A stretch of 64,000 nt of DNA from Streptomyces sp. MNU76 (GCF_020982545.1 NZ_JAJKLK010000011.1:41940-105939); one strand, 5' to 3'; shown: positions 51,541 through 61,506, counted from the first letter of the stretch. Translations and numbers: made by a program. Notes: generated by a model from the letters alone, not told the origin.

Positions 51541-53091
51541 TCAGGACGCGTCCTCGGTGTCCTCGGCGCTCGCGCCGTCCTCGGTGTCCTCGTCGGCCTG
51601 GGCGTCGGTGTCGTCCGCGTCCGGCTCGCCCTCCTGGTAGGGCTCGTCGTCGACGATGGCCTGTTCGATGCTGGAGAGCGGGTAGCCGATCTCGGCGAGG
51701 AACGTCAGCCACGTGCGGGCGTCCTCGCGGATCTCGCGCAGCTCGTGGACGGCGGAGCGGGCGGTGAGGTCGGTGCGCCAGGTCCGAACCTCGTTCATCC
51801 GCTTCTCGAACGTGGCGGCAAGCACCGCGAAGTTGAGCAGGGTGAGCTTGGCCGGGGTCGCCGTCTTGGCGCGTTCGGTAAGGGTGCTGTAGCCGGTCAG
51901 CTCCTTGATGAGGTTGTGGCGGCCGACGTCGCCCGACCACTGGGCCACCGGCTTGGGGCAGGTCAGGAGCTGCTCGGTGATGAACGCGGCGAGCGGCTTC
52001 GGCGCGGTCTTGCGGCCGATCAGGTCCTTCAGCCACGCCTGCCGGGCCTTCTCGGCGGCGCGGTAGGCCTTGTTGCCCGCCTTGATGTACTCGCGCGACG
52101 GCTCCGACGACTTGGCCTCTTCCACCGCTTCGGTCGGCTGTACGTCTGCCTCGTCGTCCGTCTCCACGGCGTCTTCCTGGGGCGGGCGGTGGCCGAAGCG
52201 GTCCGGGTCGGTGCAGAAGTAGTCCACCTCGCCGGGCTCCTGGGGGTTCTCGGCCCAGGTCGCCACGTGGCCCGGGCACCGGGTGTGGGCCTCGGCGGTG
52301 AGCGGCTCGCCGTCCGGACCGTCCAACTCGGCGAGCTGCTCGGCGGTCGACGGAAGGGCGTCGGAGTCCTCGGCCAGCCGCACCCCGGCCGCCTGGAGCT
52401 GCGGGCGGACCTCGGCGCGGGCCTGCTGTTCGGCGCGGTCGTCGCGCTCCCACTGCACCTGGAACTCGAAGCGGCCTTTGGAGTGGGCCTCCAGCAGCCG
52501 GTCTACGGCGCCGCCGTCGTCGTCGAACTCGCCCAGCACACCGAGGACTTCGAGGTCGAGGTCATAGGTGCCGGTCTCGGCGAGTGCCGAACGGGTCCGC
52601 TCGCCCACCGACTTGGCGGTCTTCACCGCCTGGGACACGTCCTTGCGGGAGCGGCCGGTGAGCTGGGCCACCCTCGCCTGCTTCATGCCCGCGCCGACCG
52701 CGCCGAACAGGGCGTCGGCCTGCTCCAGCTCGGTCAGGCCCCGGCGGTAGTCGTCGTCGTTCTCGATGAGCTGGTCGATGAAGTCCTCGCCCGCCTCGCG
52801 CAGGGAGGGGTCGAGCACGTACGCGGGGACCTCGATCGTGTCCTGCTCCTCTTCGGTCTCCTCGGTGGCCCGGGCGGCGAAGTAGCGCCGGTGCCCCATC
52901 TTCAGCTCGTAGGTCTCCTCGCCGAGCGGGAGGACCACGACGGGGACCTTCACGCCATTGGCCGCGACGGACTTGAGGAACTTCTCGTCCAGGTTGAGGT
53001 CCTGGCGGACGTTGTTCTCGTTGACGCGGATCTGGCCCAGACGCAGGGTGACCCGCTGCATCGGTGCCGTTGCTGTTGCGATGTCGCTCAC
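51541..53091 (-). CDS. second ParB-like protein
   Basis: 516 residues from a GTG with GAGGAGC upstream. ParB N-terminal domain: LGQIRVNENNVRQDLN, VPVVVLPLGEETYELKMGHRRYFAAR, where the GHRR box replaces the usual GERR/GNRR. An HTH follows (ARVAQLTGRSRKDVSQAV). The C-terminal half is acidic with a long Asp/Glu tail. Its parA partner is absent and no TTTACG palindromes are near. It may be a regulator or a nuclease-like ParB relative rather than a partition protein. Confidence 0.7.
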   Translation of the reverse strand: MSDIATATAPMQRVTLRLGQIRVNENNVRQDLNLDEKFLKSVAANGVKVPVVVLPLGEETYELKMGHRRYFAARATEETEEEQDTIEVPAYVLDPSLREAGEDFIDQLIENDDDYRRGLTELEQADALFGAVGAGMKQARVAQLTGRSRKDVSQAVKTAKSVGERTRSALAETGTYDLDLEVLGVLGEFDDDGGAVDRLLEAHSKGRFEFQVQWERDDRAEQQARAEVRPQLQAAGVRLAEDSDALPSTAEQLAELDGPDGEPLTAEAHTRCPGHVATWAENPQEPGEVDYFCTDPDRFGHRPPQEDAVETDDEADVQPTEAVEEAKSSEPSREYIKAGNKAYRAAEKARQAWLKDLIGRKTAPKPLAAFITEQLLTCPKPVAQWSGDVGRHNLIKELTGYSTLTERAKTATPAKLTLLNFAVLAATFEKRMNEVRTWRTDLTARSAVHELREIREDARTWLTFLAEIGYPLSSIEQAIVDDEPYQEGEPDADDTDAQADEDTEDGASAEDTEDAS

Positions 53092-53121
53092 GGATTGCTC
53101 CTCGTGCGATCGGTTGGTGTC

Positions 53122-53141
53122 GAGCAAGTTGCCGCTTGCTC
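53122..53141 (-). promoter_or_regulatory. leader hairpin, CGGCAA loop, before the ParB-like gene
   Basis: 7-bp perfect stem (GAGCAAG with CTTGCTC) and TTGCCG loop. CGACACCAACCGATC and GAGGAG follow. Confidence 0.85.
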
Positions 53142-53151
53142 TCAAGAATCA

Positions 53152-53179
53152 ATTATACGCTCTTTTGGGCTGGGGGCAA
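53152..53179 (-). promoter_or_regulatory. module promoter (53.1 kb)
   Basis: TTGCCC (53174-53179), 16-bp spacer, perfect TATAAT (53152-53157), then TGATT. It sits directly after the stop of the 94-aa gene. Confidence 0.75.
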
Positions 53180-53185
53180 GGGCCT

Positions 53186-53470
53186 TTACTCCTGGTCGGC
53201 GGCGGTGTGGTGCTGGCGAATCGCTTCCGCGATGGCCTCGGCGATCGCCTCGATTCCCTCGGGCGTGTGCACCTTGCGGAACGAGGCGATCTCGCCGGGG
53301 TCGAGGTTCGCCCACAGGCACAGTTCGCCGTGGTCGTCGACGTGGAGCGTGTACGTGTCGGCGTCGGGGGCGTCCAGGCGGCCGTAGGTCTCCCAGGGCC
53401 CGGAGTCGGCCTTCCAGTCGTCGCCGAGGATCTCGGCGACGCGGGCGGCCACGCTTGCGGGGGTGGTCAT
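53186..53470 (-). CDS. hypothetical protein (94 aa)
   Basis: Soluble and acidic. First helix (ASVAARVAEILGDDWKADSG), a beta pair (TYTLHVDDHGELCLWANLD), and a second helix of repeated GIEAIAEAIAEAIRQ. AAAGGACC precedes the ATG. No family recognised. Confidence 0.55.
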   Translation of the reverse strand: MTTPASVAARVAEILGDDWKADSGPWETYGRLDAPDADTYTLHVDDHGELCLWANLDPGEIASFRKVHTPEGIEAIAEAIAEAIRQHHTAADQE

Positions 53471-53493
53471 GGGCGGCGGTCCTTTCGGGGCGG

Positions 53494-53516
53494 GCCCGGG
53501 GCGTTGCGCCCCGGGC
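53494..53516 (-). promoter_or_regulatory. variant module hairpin before the 94-aa gene
   Basis: 10-bp stem (53494-53503 with 53507-53516) around TTG; the inner sequence GCGTTGCGC resembles a shortened TTGCCG loop. There is no CACCAAC box. Confidence 0.5.
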
Positions 53517-53527
53517 GGGCGGGGTGA

Positions 53528-54664
53528 TCAGTCCTCGTCGGGCTCCATGATGGTGATCACGGGCTCGCCCTGGTCGCCGGGACCGATCGCGCAGGCGAGC
53601 TGGACCGGGCGGGCCTGCTCGGTGCGGCCGTCGCGCGGAACCCGACGCAGGTCGACGGTGACCCGGCCACCGCCCCCGCCGCTGCGCCGGATCGCGTGGC
53701 GGGTCATGGTCAGCACGTCCCACATGCGGCCGCGCTCGTCCTGCGGCACCTGCCGCTCGCTGTCGCCCTCGTTCCACGCCACGCAGCCCTCCCATACGGC
53801 GCTGGTGAGGGCGACCGGAACGCGGAAGCCGGCCTCGCGGGCCAACTCGGCGTCGGCGGCCACCAGGACGCCATCCGCCAGGGCCTGAGCGCGGGTGTAG
53901 GCGTGGATGATCTCGCCCGGGTCGGCCAGCGGGACGGACCGCATGGCGTCGTCGCTGACGTCGGGGTCGTCGGTCACGGCGGCGTCATGCAGAACCGAGT
54001 CGATGCGCGACAGCACGTCATCCTCGCGCGCCGCGCGCCGGGACGCGGGCCGCTGCTGCGGGGAGCTGGGGCCGGTGGGCACGTTGGCGGCGGCTTCCTC
54101 GGCCATCACGGCGTGCACCGCGAGCATCGTTGCCAGGCCGTTCGCCCTCTCCGTGTCCCCGGCAGCCTCGGCCTCGGCGCGCTCCTGCTCGAACTCGTCC
54201 CGGATCTGCTCGTGGCTGTAGCCCCGGGCGAGCTTGACGCGCACGGTCTTGCCCACCAGATCGACTGCCAGGGCGGACACATGGCCGGGCAGACCGTCGC
54301 GCTCCTCGGTAGTCCGCCTGCGGCGCATGACGGCGCGGGCCGCGCGGTGGTCCTGCACCCCGGCCGGGCTGGGCTCCCCGGCGGGGGCGGCGGTCTCGTC
54401 GGTCGGCACGGGGCCCACCTCGGACGTGGCGGGCGCCTCGGCGGTCAGGGTGTAGAACTCGTTCGAGTGGATGTGAACGGTCCACTTCTGCCCGGGAGCG
54501 TCCTCCGTGAGCCGGGCGCGCGACTTGGTCTCCCATACCTCGAATGCGCGCGCCGGGTCGACCGGCACCATGTTGCCGGTCGCGGAGTCGTAGGCGCGGC
54601 AGGACCGGGCCGCTGCGCGGATCTGTGCAACGCGGTTGGTCCAGTTGCGGCGGATCGTGGTCAT
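53528..54664 (-). CDS. DUF6573-like protein, long form
   Basis: 378 residues. The C-terminal half is DUF6573-like (HAYTRAQALADGVLV; FRVPVALTSAVWEGCVAW; RGRMWDVLTMTRHAIR; GEPVITIMEPDED). The N-terminal half has an alpha helical part (NRVAQIRAAARSCRAYDSATG; KWTVHIHSNEFYTL) and a linker with a Lys/Arg-rich portion. The start at 54664 follows AGGAGG. Shares its last 130 residues' pattern with the 44.0-kb gene. Confidence 0.65.
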   Translation of the reverse strand: MTTIRRNWTNRVAQIRAAARSCRAYDSATGNMVPVDPARAFEVWETKSRARLTEDAPGQKWTVHIHSNEFYTLTAEAPATSEVGPVPTDETAAPAGEPSPAGVQDHRAARAVMRRRRTTEERDGLPGHVSALAVDLVGKTVRVKLARGYSHEQIRDEFEQERAEAEAAGDTERANGLATMLAVHAVMAEEAAANVPTGPSSPQQRPASRRAAREDDVLSRIDSVLHDAAVTDDPDVSDDAMRSVPLADPGEIIHAYTRAQALADGVLVAADAELAREAGFRVPVALTSAVWEGCVAWNEGDSERQVPQDERGRMWDVLTMTRHAIRRSGGGGGRVTVDLRRVPRDGRTEQARPVQLACAIGPGDQGEPVITIMEPDED

Positions 54665-54692
54665 CGTGCGTCCTCCTGTGGGAGTCGGTGGT

Positions 54693-54716
54693 GGAAGCGA
54701 GTTGCCGCTCACTTCC
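54693..54716 (-). promoter_or_regulatory. leader hairpin, CGGCAA loop, before the long DUF6573 gene
   Basis: 9-bp stem (54693-54701 with 54708-54716) and TTGCCG loop; one pair is U-G only in minus-strand RNA. It begins 7 nt after the -10 box. Confidence 0.8.
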
Positions 54717-54723
54717 AAAATCA

Positions 54724-54751
54724 ATAATACACCCTCACGGGTGGTGATCAA
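54724..54751 (-). promoter_or_regulatory. module promoter (54.7 kb)
   Basis: TTGATC (54746-54751), 16-bp spacer, TATTAT (54724-54729), then TGATT. It lies 7 bp after the methyltransferase stop. Confidence 0.75.
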
Positions 54752-54757
54752 GCCTTT

Positions 54758-55645
54758 TCAGAACAAGGTGTCCGCGTCTTCCGTGATCCGGGTGTCCCGT
54801 GCGGCATTAGGCGTGGCGCCAGCAGCGACCCTCGGCCGCTGGACCCGGACGCTCGCCGACTGCCGGGCGCGCGCGGCCTGTTCGGCCTGGGCCTCCAACT
54901 CGTCCTCGTCGCGGTTGTGCACCACGATTTCGACGGTCGGTGAGGCGTCCCGCCACTGGTCGCGGAAAAGGTCCGTGGGGATGCCGGGGTTGGGGCGCAA
55001 CTTGATCCCGGTCTCGCGGTGGAAGCGCTCGTACGCGGGCGAGTCCTGCGACACGAATCCGGTCTCGATGCGGAACGGAGCTGACTCCCTCGGGATGATG
55101 AACGCCCCCCGCCGGGCGAGCGTCTCGGCGACCGCGATCACGTGGAACTCGAACAGCGGCCCTCGGTACCCGGGGGCGTTGCCGCTGCGCTTGATCCGCC
55201 CGAACGGCGGGTTGCTGATCGCGCAGTCGAACGGACCGAGGTTCATGCCCGGCACGTCGAGCACGTCAGCACAGATCCACGTTGCCTCCGGCAGGACGCG
55301 CCGCCCGACCCGCACATACTCCGGGTCCTTCTCCACGCACACGATCTCGCGCGGCGGCAGACGCTCCCAGCGTCGGTTCCAGTAGTCGCGGGCGTGCCAG
55401 GCCAGGCGTCCGATGCCCGCGCACAGGTCGATGATGCGGTCACCCGGGATCACGTGGTGAAGTTCGCCAGCGAGCTCGGCCGGTGTGAAGAACGCGCCGT
55501 CCAGGGTGCGGCCCATGTTCGCGGACTCGTGGAAGTGGTCGAGAACGAATTCCCGCTCCTCCTCGGTCAAGTCCCGTTCCATGTCGACCAGTTCGCGCGC
55601 CCGGTTGTGCTGCTTGGTCTGCTCCTTGCTGAGCTTTCCGGCCAT
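54758..55645 (-). CDS. adenine-type DNA methyltransferase
   Basis: 295 residues. The SAM motif is IIDLCAGIGRLAW (residues 70-82). CVEKDPEYVRVG follows, then the catalytic motif SNPPFGR near residue 145, which is of the NPPF/NPPY type for exocyclic amino methylation. FFTPAELAGEL before motif I is the common entry of adenine methyltransferases. The tail is Gln/Arg/Ala-rich. No restriction partner is adjacent. Whether it modifies DNA together with the Mom-like protein is unknown. GGCGG precedes the ATG. Confidence 0.8.
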   Translation of the reverse strand: MAGKLSKEQTKQHNRARELVDMERDLTEEEREFVLDHFHESANMGRTLDGAFFTPAELAGELHHVIPGDRIIDLCAGIGRLAWHARDYWNRRWERLPPREIVCVEKDPEYVRVGRRVLPEATWICADVLDVPGMNLGPFDCAISNPPFGRIKRSGNAPGYRGPLFEFHVIAVAETLARRGAFIIPRESAPFRIETGFVSQDSPAYERFHRETGIKLRPNPGIPTDLFRDQWRDASPTVEIVVHNRDEDELEAQAEQAARARQSASVRVQRPRVAAGATPNAARDTRITEDADTLF

Positions 55646-55777
55646 GACATGCCGCCTTTCGCGGTGGTGTGTGGGAGGGGTTCTGACGCGGTTGTCCGGA
55701 CCGCTCCGGCGCGGTCGTGTGTTCGATGGGGAGTGATGGCTACGGCGTGCGTGCTGCGCGCCAGCAGGAGGCGTTCG

Positions 55778-56803
55778 TCAGATGTCGGTCGGCGGCTGGA
55801 AGCTGCTGCAACGGCCCCACCCGCGCGCGGGGTCGTGCTCCGTCACGTACCAACCGCACGTCCCGCACCGTGGCCCCCATGCCTGGGGTGCGGCGCTGGG
55901 TTCGGCGATGTACGCGTCTGCGGACTTCCAGGGGAAGCCTCCCGGAGTGAACCTCACGGACTCGTCGGGCATGAGCAGTGCCCAGCCGTCCGGCCAGTCG
56001 ATTGGGCCCGGGCGCGTGGCTTCGGAAACTGCCTCACGGACGGCTGCTTGCGTCCAGACCTGCGGGACGCGGCCGTGCCCGGTGACGCGGTACGCGTCGG
56101 CCGTGATGTACCGCTCCGGGTGGGTGATGATGACGCCGGAGTCGCGGTCCGGCGTGAAAGTGAGTGCTGAATGCCCGTTGGTCTGGCGGTAGATGATCGT
56201 TTCGTCGTCTGTGATGGTGGCCTGGCTGGACAGCCAGAATCCGAGTGATCCGCCGAGGAATGCGCGTACCGCGTCGCCGCTGAGGTGAGGCTGACCGTAT
56301 CCGGGGGCCTCCCGCACGGGGGTGCCGGTGTCGTCGTGGTGAATGGTCTGGGTGTAGCGCGCATACATCCGCGCGTCGCGGACGACGATGCGTTCGCGGG
56401 GCGCGCCGTCGTACCACTGCGGCAGCGGCACAGTCTCCAGCTCTGTACCCGGCAGCGGACTGCCGGGCTGGATCCATCCCGCTTCCTTGTCCGCTCGGCA
56501 CATGGCGGGCGCGTCACGCACCCACGCGAGGAACTCGCCGAAACCGCCGGCATAGCGGCCGTTGCGCTCGGACACCTCTGCCCAGTAACTGGAGCCGTAC
56601 CACACGCACCGGGCGGTGAGTTCAGCGATCGTGGTCGGCGTCGGGAATGCACCGGTCAGGTTGATCGTGCGTACGTGGGCATCTTCCACGATGCCCTGGG
56701 AAGTGACGGTTACGTCCCACCCGTTCGCCGTCGCTGCCTCGACCAGCGTGCGCGCCCTCGTGGGCAGCTCGGCGGCCACGTCCTTGGTGTCGATGTAGTC
56801 CAT
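55778..56803 (-). CDS. hypothetical protein (341 aa) with C-terminal zinc-ribbon-like end
   Basis: N-terminal region (ARTLVEAATANGWDVTVTS, followed by a beta segment) resembles part of the DUF3560 gene product (AMANGWTVAMQRS), suggesting a shared small domain. The middle contains beta strands (RIVVRDARMYARYTQTIH; ETIIYRQTNGHSALTF). The C-terminus has CGTCGWYVTEHDPARGWGRC, a likely metal site. GAAGGACAGG precedes the ATG. Family not recognised. Confidence 0.55.
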   Translation of the reverse strand: MDYIDTKDVAAELPTRARTLVEAATANGWDVTVTSQGIVEDAHVRTINLTGAFPTPTTIAELTARCVWYGSSYWAEVSERNGRYAGGFGEFLAWVRDAPAMCRADKEAGWIQPGSPLPGTELETVPLPQWYDGAPRERIVVRDARMYARYTQTIHHDDTGTPVREAPGYGQPHLSGDAVRAFLGGSLGFWLSSQATITDDETIIYRQTNGHSALTFTPDRDSGVIITHPERYITADAYRVTGHGRVPQVWTQAAVREAVSEATRPGPIDWPDGWALLMPDESVRFTPGGFPWKSADAYIAEPSAAPQAWGPRCGTCGWYVTEHDPARGWGRCSSFQPPTDI

Positions 56804-56835
56804 GCCCTGTCCTTCTGCTGCGAGGTGGGTTGGCG

Positions 56836-56859
56836 GCGGGTGAGTTGCCGCGCACCCGC
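56836..56859 (-). promoter_or_regulatory. leader hairpin, CGGCAA loop, before the 341-aa gene
   Basis: Nine-position stem with one mismatch (56836-56844 with 56851-56859), TTGCCG loop. CGCCAACCCACC follows. Confidence 0.75.
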
Positions 56860-56866
56860 AAAATCA

Positions 56867-56895
56867 ATAATACGCCCTTGCGGGGAAGGGTTCAA
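56867..56895 (-). promoter_or_regulatory. module promoter (56.9 kb)
   Basis: TTGAAC (56890-56895), 17-bp spacer, TATTAT (56867-56872), then TGATT, immediately after the stop of the 85-aa gene. Confidence 0.8.
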
Positions 56896-56897
56896 CA

Positions 56898-57155
56898 TCA
56901 GTCGGCACTGAAGACACATTCACCGTTGACCGTGATCCGGATCGAGATCGTTCCATCCGGGCTGATCAGGTCGCCGGGTACCTCGCCGGTGTCCAGATGG
57001 ACGGACACCACCAGGCCTTCACCGCAGCTCCAATAGGCGTAGACCTGGGTTCCGCCGGTCTCCAGGCACGGCAACGTGCCCCGCTGTTTCCGGTGCTGGT
57101 GCAGAAACCGTGCACGTCGGTTCAGGGTGGTCGCTCGGCGCTTGCTCAGTCGCAT
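56898..57155 (-). CDS. hypothetical protein (85 aa)
   Basis: A basic N-terminus (RLSKRRATTLNRRARFLHQH) leads to a beta-rich part (VYAYWSCGEGLVVSVHLD; DGTISIRITVNGECVF). Strong AGAGGAAG before the ATG. Probably nucleic-acid binding by charge; family not recognised. Confidence 0.55.
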   Translation of the reverse strand: MRLSKRRATTLNRRARFLHQHRKQRGTLPCLETGGTQVYAYWSCGEGLVVSVHLDTGEVPGDLISPDGTISIRITVNGECVFSAD

Positions 57156-57248
57156 AGCTGTGCTTCCTCTGAGGAATTCTGGGAGGCGGCCGGTGCCGTG
57201 GGCGCCCGGCCATGGGGTGATCAGGCGGTGGGGGCGGTGTGGTGACGG

Positions 57249-60200
57249 TCAGGCCGGCGGCGACGGCGGCAATGAACCCGGTGTCGGGGCGGGCTCCGGC
57301 GTGATGTCGCGCGGGTCGGCTGGGATCGCCTCGCCCGCCAGGGCGGCCCGCATCTGCTCGGCCGACATGCGCCCACTCACCTCGTTGTAGGGGAGCGTGT
57401 ACGTGCTGCCCTTGTGCCGGGTCTCCGCCGTTGCCGCGCGGGTGACCACGCGGCAGCCGCCGACGGCGCCGACGGCGCCGCCGTCAAACGCGGCGTGGAT
57501 GTGCGGCACGGTCACCGTCTTGGCGTTGACCCGGGTCACCTCGTACCAGGACCCCCGCCACTGCACGAAATCACCCTTGATGAAGTCGGCCCGTCCCCAC
57601 ACTTTGAAGCCGCGCCGCTCCGCCTCCTTGATCGTCTCCGCCCAGTACGTCAGCTCTTCGTCGTACTCGGCCAGACGGCGCGTCAGCTCCTGGTGGCGCG
57701 CCTCGGACGGCTCGCGTCGCCACACATCAGCCGTGCGGCCCTTGTCGTCAACGCCGTCGCGCTCCCGCAGAACGCCGCGCCGTTCCGCCTCCAGCTTCTC
57801 GATACGGCGCAGCGTGCGCCCCGGGTTCTTCCGGTACCGCTCGTAGGCGTCCGCCGCCGCCGCACGGGATGCCCAGTAGCCCGCGCGCTCGCCCTCGGCG
57901 ATGCTCTTGCGCATCGCGTTGTGCATGCGCTCCTGGTCCCTGCGGGCGCGCCCTTCCGAATGGTGGCCCTCCAGGATCGGCTGACCCATCCAGAACCGTT
58001 CGCCGATCCGGTCCGAGGCTTCCCGCGCCGACTGCGAGGATGCCGCCGCACGTCCAGACCGGCCCGCGTACCGCTCCGTCCGCTCCTCGGCCGCATCCAC
58101 GCGGGCGGCCTCCCGCTCGGCGAACGACATGGTTTCTTCGATCACCACAGCGCATGACAGGCCGAGTGCGCGCACCGCGTCTGCGGCCCGGTTGATCTTC
58201 CACCGGTCGGCGCCCTTGTAGCGGCTGCCACGGATGAAGATCCCCGGGTTACGTCGGTAGGTCCAGCCCAGCGGGCGCAACGCTTCCCACACCCCGTCAC
58301 CCTTGGCGGAGCCCTCCACGGTGGTGCCGTCTTCGTGGGTGTGCCGGATGACGATGTCGGCTGCCTCGGCCTCCTCCTCCGCCTCCGCGACGTCCCCGGG
58401 CAGGGTGAGCGCGCGCAGTGCCGCCGGTGAGTGTCCCATGACCCGTGCGGCGCACTCGGCGCAGCGCAGAGCACAGCCGGGCACGTCCCACAGCAGCACC
58501 CCAAACCCGCCACATGTGTTCGCCGCCGCGCAGTCACCGCGCCCGGCAGGCTTCGCCCAGTCGATCGGCATAACCGCCACAGCTGCCGCAACGGGGGCCG
58601 GGGTGTCGACGTCCGGCACCGTGCCGCCCTCTGCCTCCCACACGTCCGCCCCGGACGGGTCGAACACCACGTCAACCGCCTGCGCGGGCAGCTCGTCACG
58701 GGTTGCCGGCGGGAGGAGCTCTCCGTCATCATCCCGCGCGAGCGCTCCGCCCTCGCCCTCCCACCCGTCCATGCCGCCGGGGTCGCTCACGCCCTCGGGG
58801 GCAGGCGCCGAGCTGCTCAGCGCGACCCGTGCGAGCGTGCCCGGCTCCGCCGCATGCTGCACCGTCGCCAACATCGACGGATCTTGGTGCTTGCCCGACC
58901 GGCCCACCCGGACCGGCGCCGACCACAACGGGGTGCCCTTGCCCGTCACCCGCCGACCCGTAACCCACACCGCCGAACGGTCCTCACGGAACGCCCCGCA
59001 GTCCCACACCGCGAGCAACTCATAGGCGAGCGGCTCACCGTCCTTGACCGCGACACCGGCGACGCGCACCGCGACCGTGCCCCCGTCAGTGCTGCGCTGC
59101 ATGGCCACCGTCCACCCGTTGGCCATGGCCGTTTCCGCGAACGACACGGCAGCCATGGGCAGCCACACCCCGGGGGCCGCCTCAGTCTCCGCCACGACAT
59201 CCCCCACCGTGTCCCACGTGGCGAGCGTCTCGGTATCCAGCGGCGAACCCTCCGCCGGAACCTTCGGAGCCTTCCATGGCTTGACGTCCAGCCCCTTGAC
59301 CGAGGCGGACGCCTGCCCCTTCTCGACCCCGGCCGTACGGCCGTGCGTCTTCTTCGACGGGAGGTCACGGCCGATCAGCGCGCGGCCCTCATCCCGCGCG
59401 GCCACGGCATCGGCCAACAGGTCGACGAATGCCCGACGCTGCTCGTTCGCTTCCCCGTGCCTCACGTCCGGGTTCACGTCGACGTCTGCGGGAATCTCGA
59501 ACGTCACCGCCGTATCGCCGTCGGCGGACACCCACGCCCCACGACCGGCCGGAACATCCCCGGACACGGCACACGCCAGGAACACACGCGCCGACTCCGA
59601 CCGGCGCGCCGGTTCCGCCGCCTCCACCTCCAAGCCGGACAGCTCACGCTCACACCGCCGGACCGCATTCCGCGCATGCATCCGCCGCTCATCCGCCGCC
59701 CACGACGCCTTACGGGCACGCTCCGACCACCCGCCGGACGTCTCGTAATCCACCACCACCCACTCACCCAGCACACCAGCCGACCGGCGTACTTCCTGGT
59801 GAAGGTCGTACGCATCCCGCCGCCACGCCGCGCACGTCTGCGCGTGCTCCTCCGCCACCGTCAGCCGCTCACGCGCCACGATCAGCCGACGGCGCGCGCG
59901 CTCCGTCAGCCACGCCCGCGACACCCGCACCGTGCCCTCATAGGGGCCGCGGAACGCCGCCGGGAACACCCCGCCCCCGTTGCCGTGGCAGATCACCGGC
60001 AGCACCTCAACCGCGCCCCCGTCGGTCTCCCACCCGTCCACCCCGCCGGGGTCCGACACGACGTCGGGCAACACCGCCGGGGTCTTCTTGACTTCGTTCC
60101 CCTCCGCCGGAACGTCCGGTGTCACGCCGCTTCCGGCTGGAGCGTCGCTGGCCGGAGCCTCGGTCTTCTCGGCCGGCCCCTCCCACCCCGGGCGGGTGAT

Positions 60201-61386
60201 GCGCAGCAGGAACGCCGACGCCTGGGGCCGCACCCGCCCAGCAACCGCGCGCGGTTCCGGCGCACGCTCCGCGCACTCCTGAGCCGACGGCACGTCAAGC
60301 CCGAACCAGCGCACGACGGCGAGAGAGTCACGCGCTTCCCAACGGGCCGTGTCGACGTCGCCCAGCCCGTACGCGGACTCTGCCCCCTCTGCGCACTCTT
60401 CGGCCTCACGGACTGCACCCCGGGCGCTGTCGTACTGCTCGTCCGTCAGCCCGTCCCAATCGATGCGCTGAGCGAACGCACGGACCGTGTCCAGGGCAGC
60501 GCGCGCCATGCCGACCGACACGGCTGTCTGTGCATGCTCCTCCGCCTTCTCCGCCGCGCGCTCCGCATGGATGCCGTACACGCGCGCCGTCTCGGCCGTC
60601 GCCCGCAGTACCGCCGCCGGACGCTCAGCGATCACGTACGCGATAGCGGCCCCCGTGACCTCACCCCACGTACCGCGTACGTCCCCCGTCGGAAGGGTCA
60701 CGGTGTGTCCGCCGCCCGACTTGAAATGGAAGCGGAACGGGAACCGCTCACCGCACACGGACAGTTCAGACAGCAGGTCGGAGTGCCGGAACTCCCCCTC
60801 GTAACGGTCGCCCAGCGACCGCGCTTCCATCGCTTCCGGCCACTCCTCCGCCGCCCTACGCGCGCGCTCGACTTCCGCCACGGACGGCGACTTACGGTCA
60901 CGCTTCCGGGGGGCCGAAGTCTCCGCCGCGGTCTCGGCCGGACCGGGCGCCGGAGCGTCCGCCCGGTCCGGCGCGGTCGGCTGTGTGGGGGCGGTGGGCG
61001 CCTCGGCGGTCACCAGGTCCGCGACGGCGCGCCATGCGATGCCCTGGACGGCCGTCTGGCCGTAGCGGGTGAGGGTGGCGCCGTCCCAGCGGTGCCCCCG
61101 GGCGGTGAGCCGCCACACGCAGCGCAGGACGGTTTCCCCGGCCTCCTGACGGGCGGTGAGCAGCAGCGCGCAGTGTCCGGGCTGCGTCTGGACGGTGGCC
61201 GTCCATCCGGCCTCCTCGGCCTGAGCGGTGAGGCGGGCCAGGTTGCGGGGCAGGGCCACCCCTCGGGCGTCCGCCGCGTGGGGCTGCTCGGCGGGCGGGG
61301 CGGTGGGCGCCGCACTTCGGCAGGGCCGGGGCTGGCTGCCTGGGCGGGGCGCTCGTGCTGCTGGCGGGGCGCGTGGTCGCGGTCAT
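57249..61386 (-). CDS. DUF3560 domain protein, with an apparent +1 frameshift near its start
   Basis: The long frame (1336 residues to the stop at 57249) starts at a weak GTG, 61259. A better start, ATG 61386 after CCAGGAG and a module hairpin, opens another frame whose GC3 is good only to about 61,310; there the two would join by a +1 shift in a G/C-rich run. Domains: an N-terminal AEEAGWTATVQT part, Arg/Glu-rich helices, three copies of DPGGxDGWExEGG (near residues 403, 830 and 870), and a C-terminal DUF3560 region (RFWMGQPILEGHHSEGRA, MRKSIAEGERAGYWASRAA). DUF3560 proteins are long plasmid/phage proteins of unknown role. Confidence 0.65.
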
Positions 61387-61413
61387 GTCGGGTCACTCCT
61401 GGTCGGGTTGGTG

Positions 61414-61438
61414 CCGGGTGAGTTGCCGCTCACACCGG
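61414..61438 (-). promoter_or_regulatory. leader hairpin, CGGCAA loop, before the DUF3560 gene
   Basis: GTGAG/CTCAC plus CCGG/CCGG with one bulged base, TTGCCG loop. GGCACCAACCCGACC and AGGAG follow, pointing to ATG 61386 as the intended start. Confidence 0.8.
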
Positions 61439-61506
61439 GAGGCAGGGCAGGGCAGGCAGGGGCGTTCGCCGGGGCCGGTCGGGCGACCGGCCCCGGCGGG
61501 TGGTGC

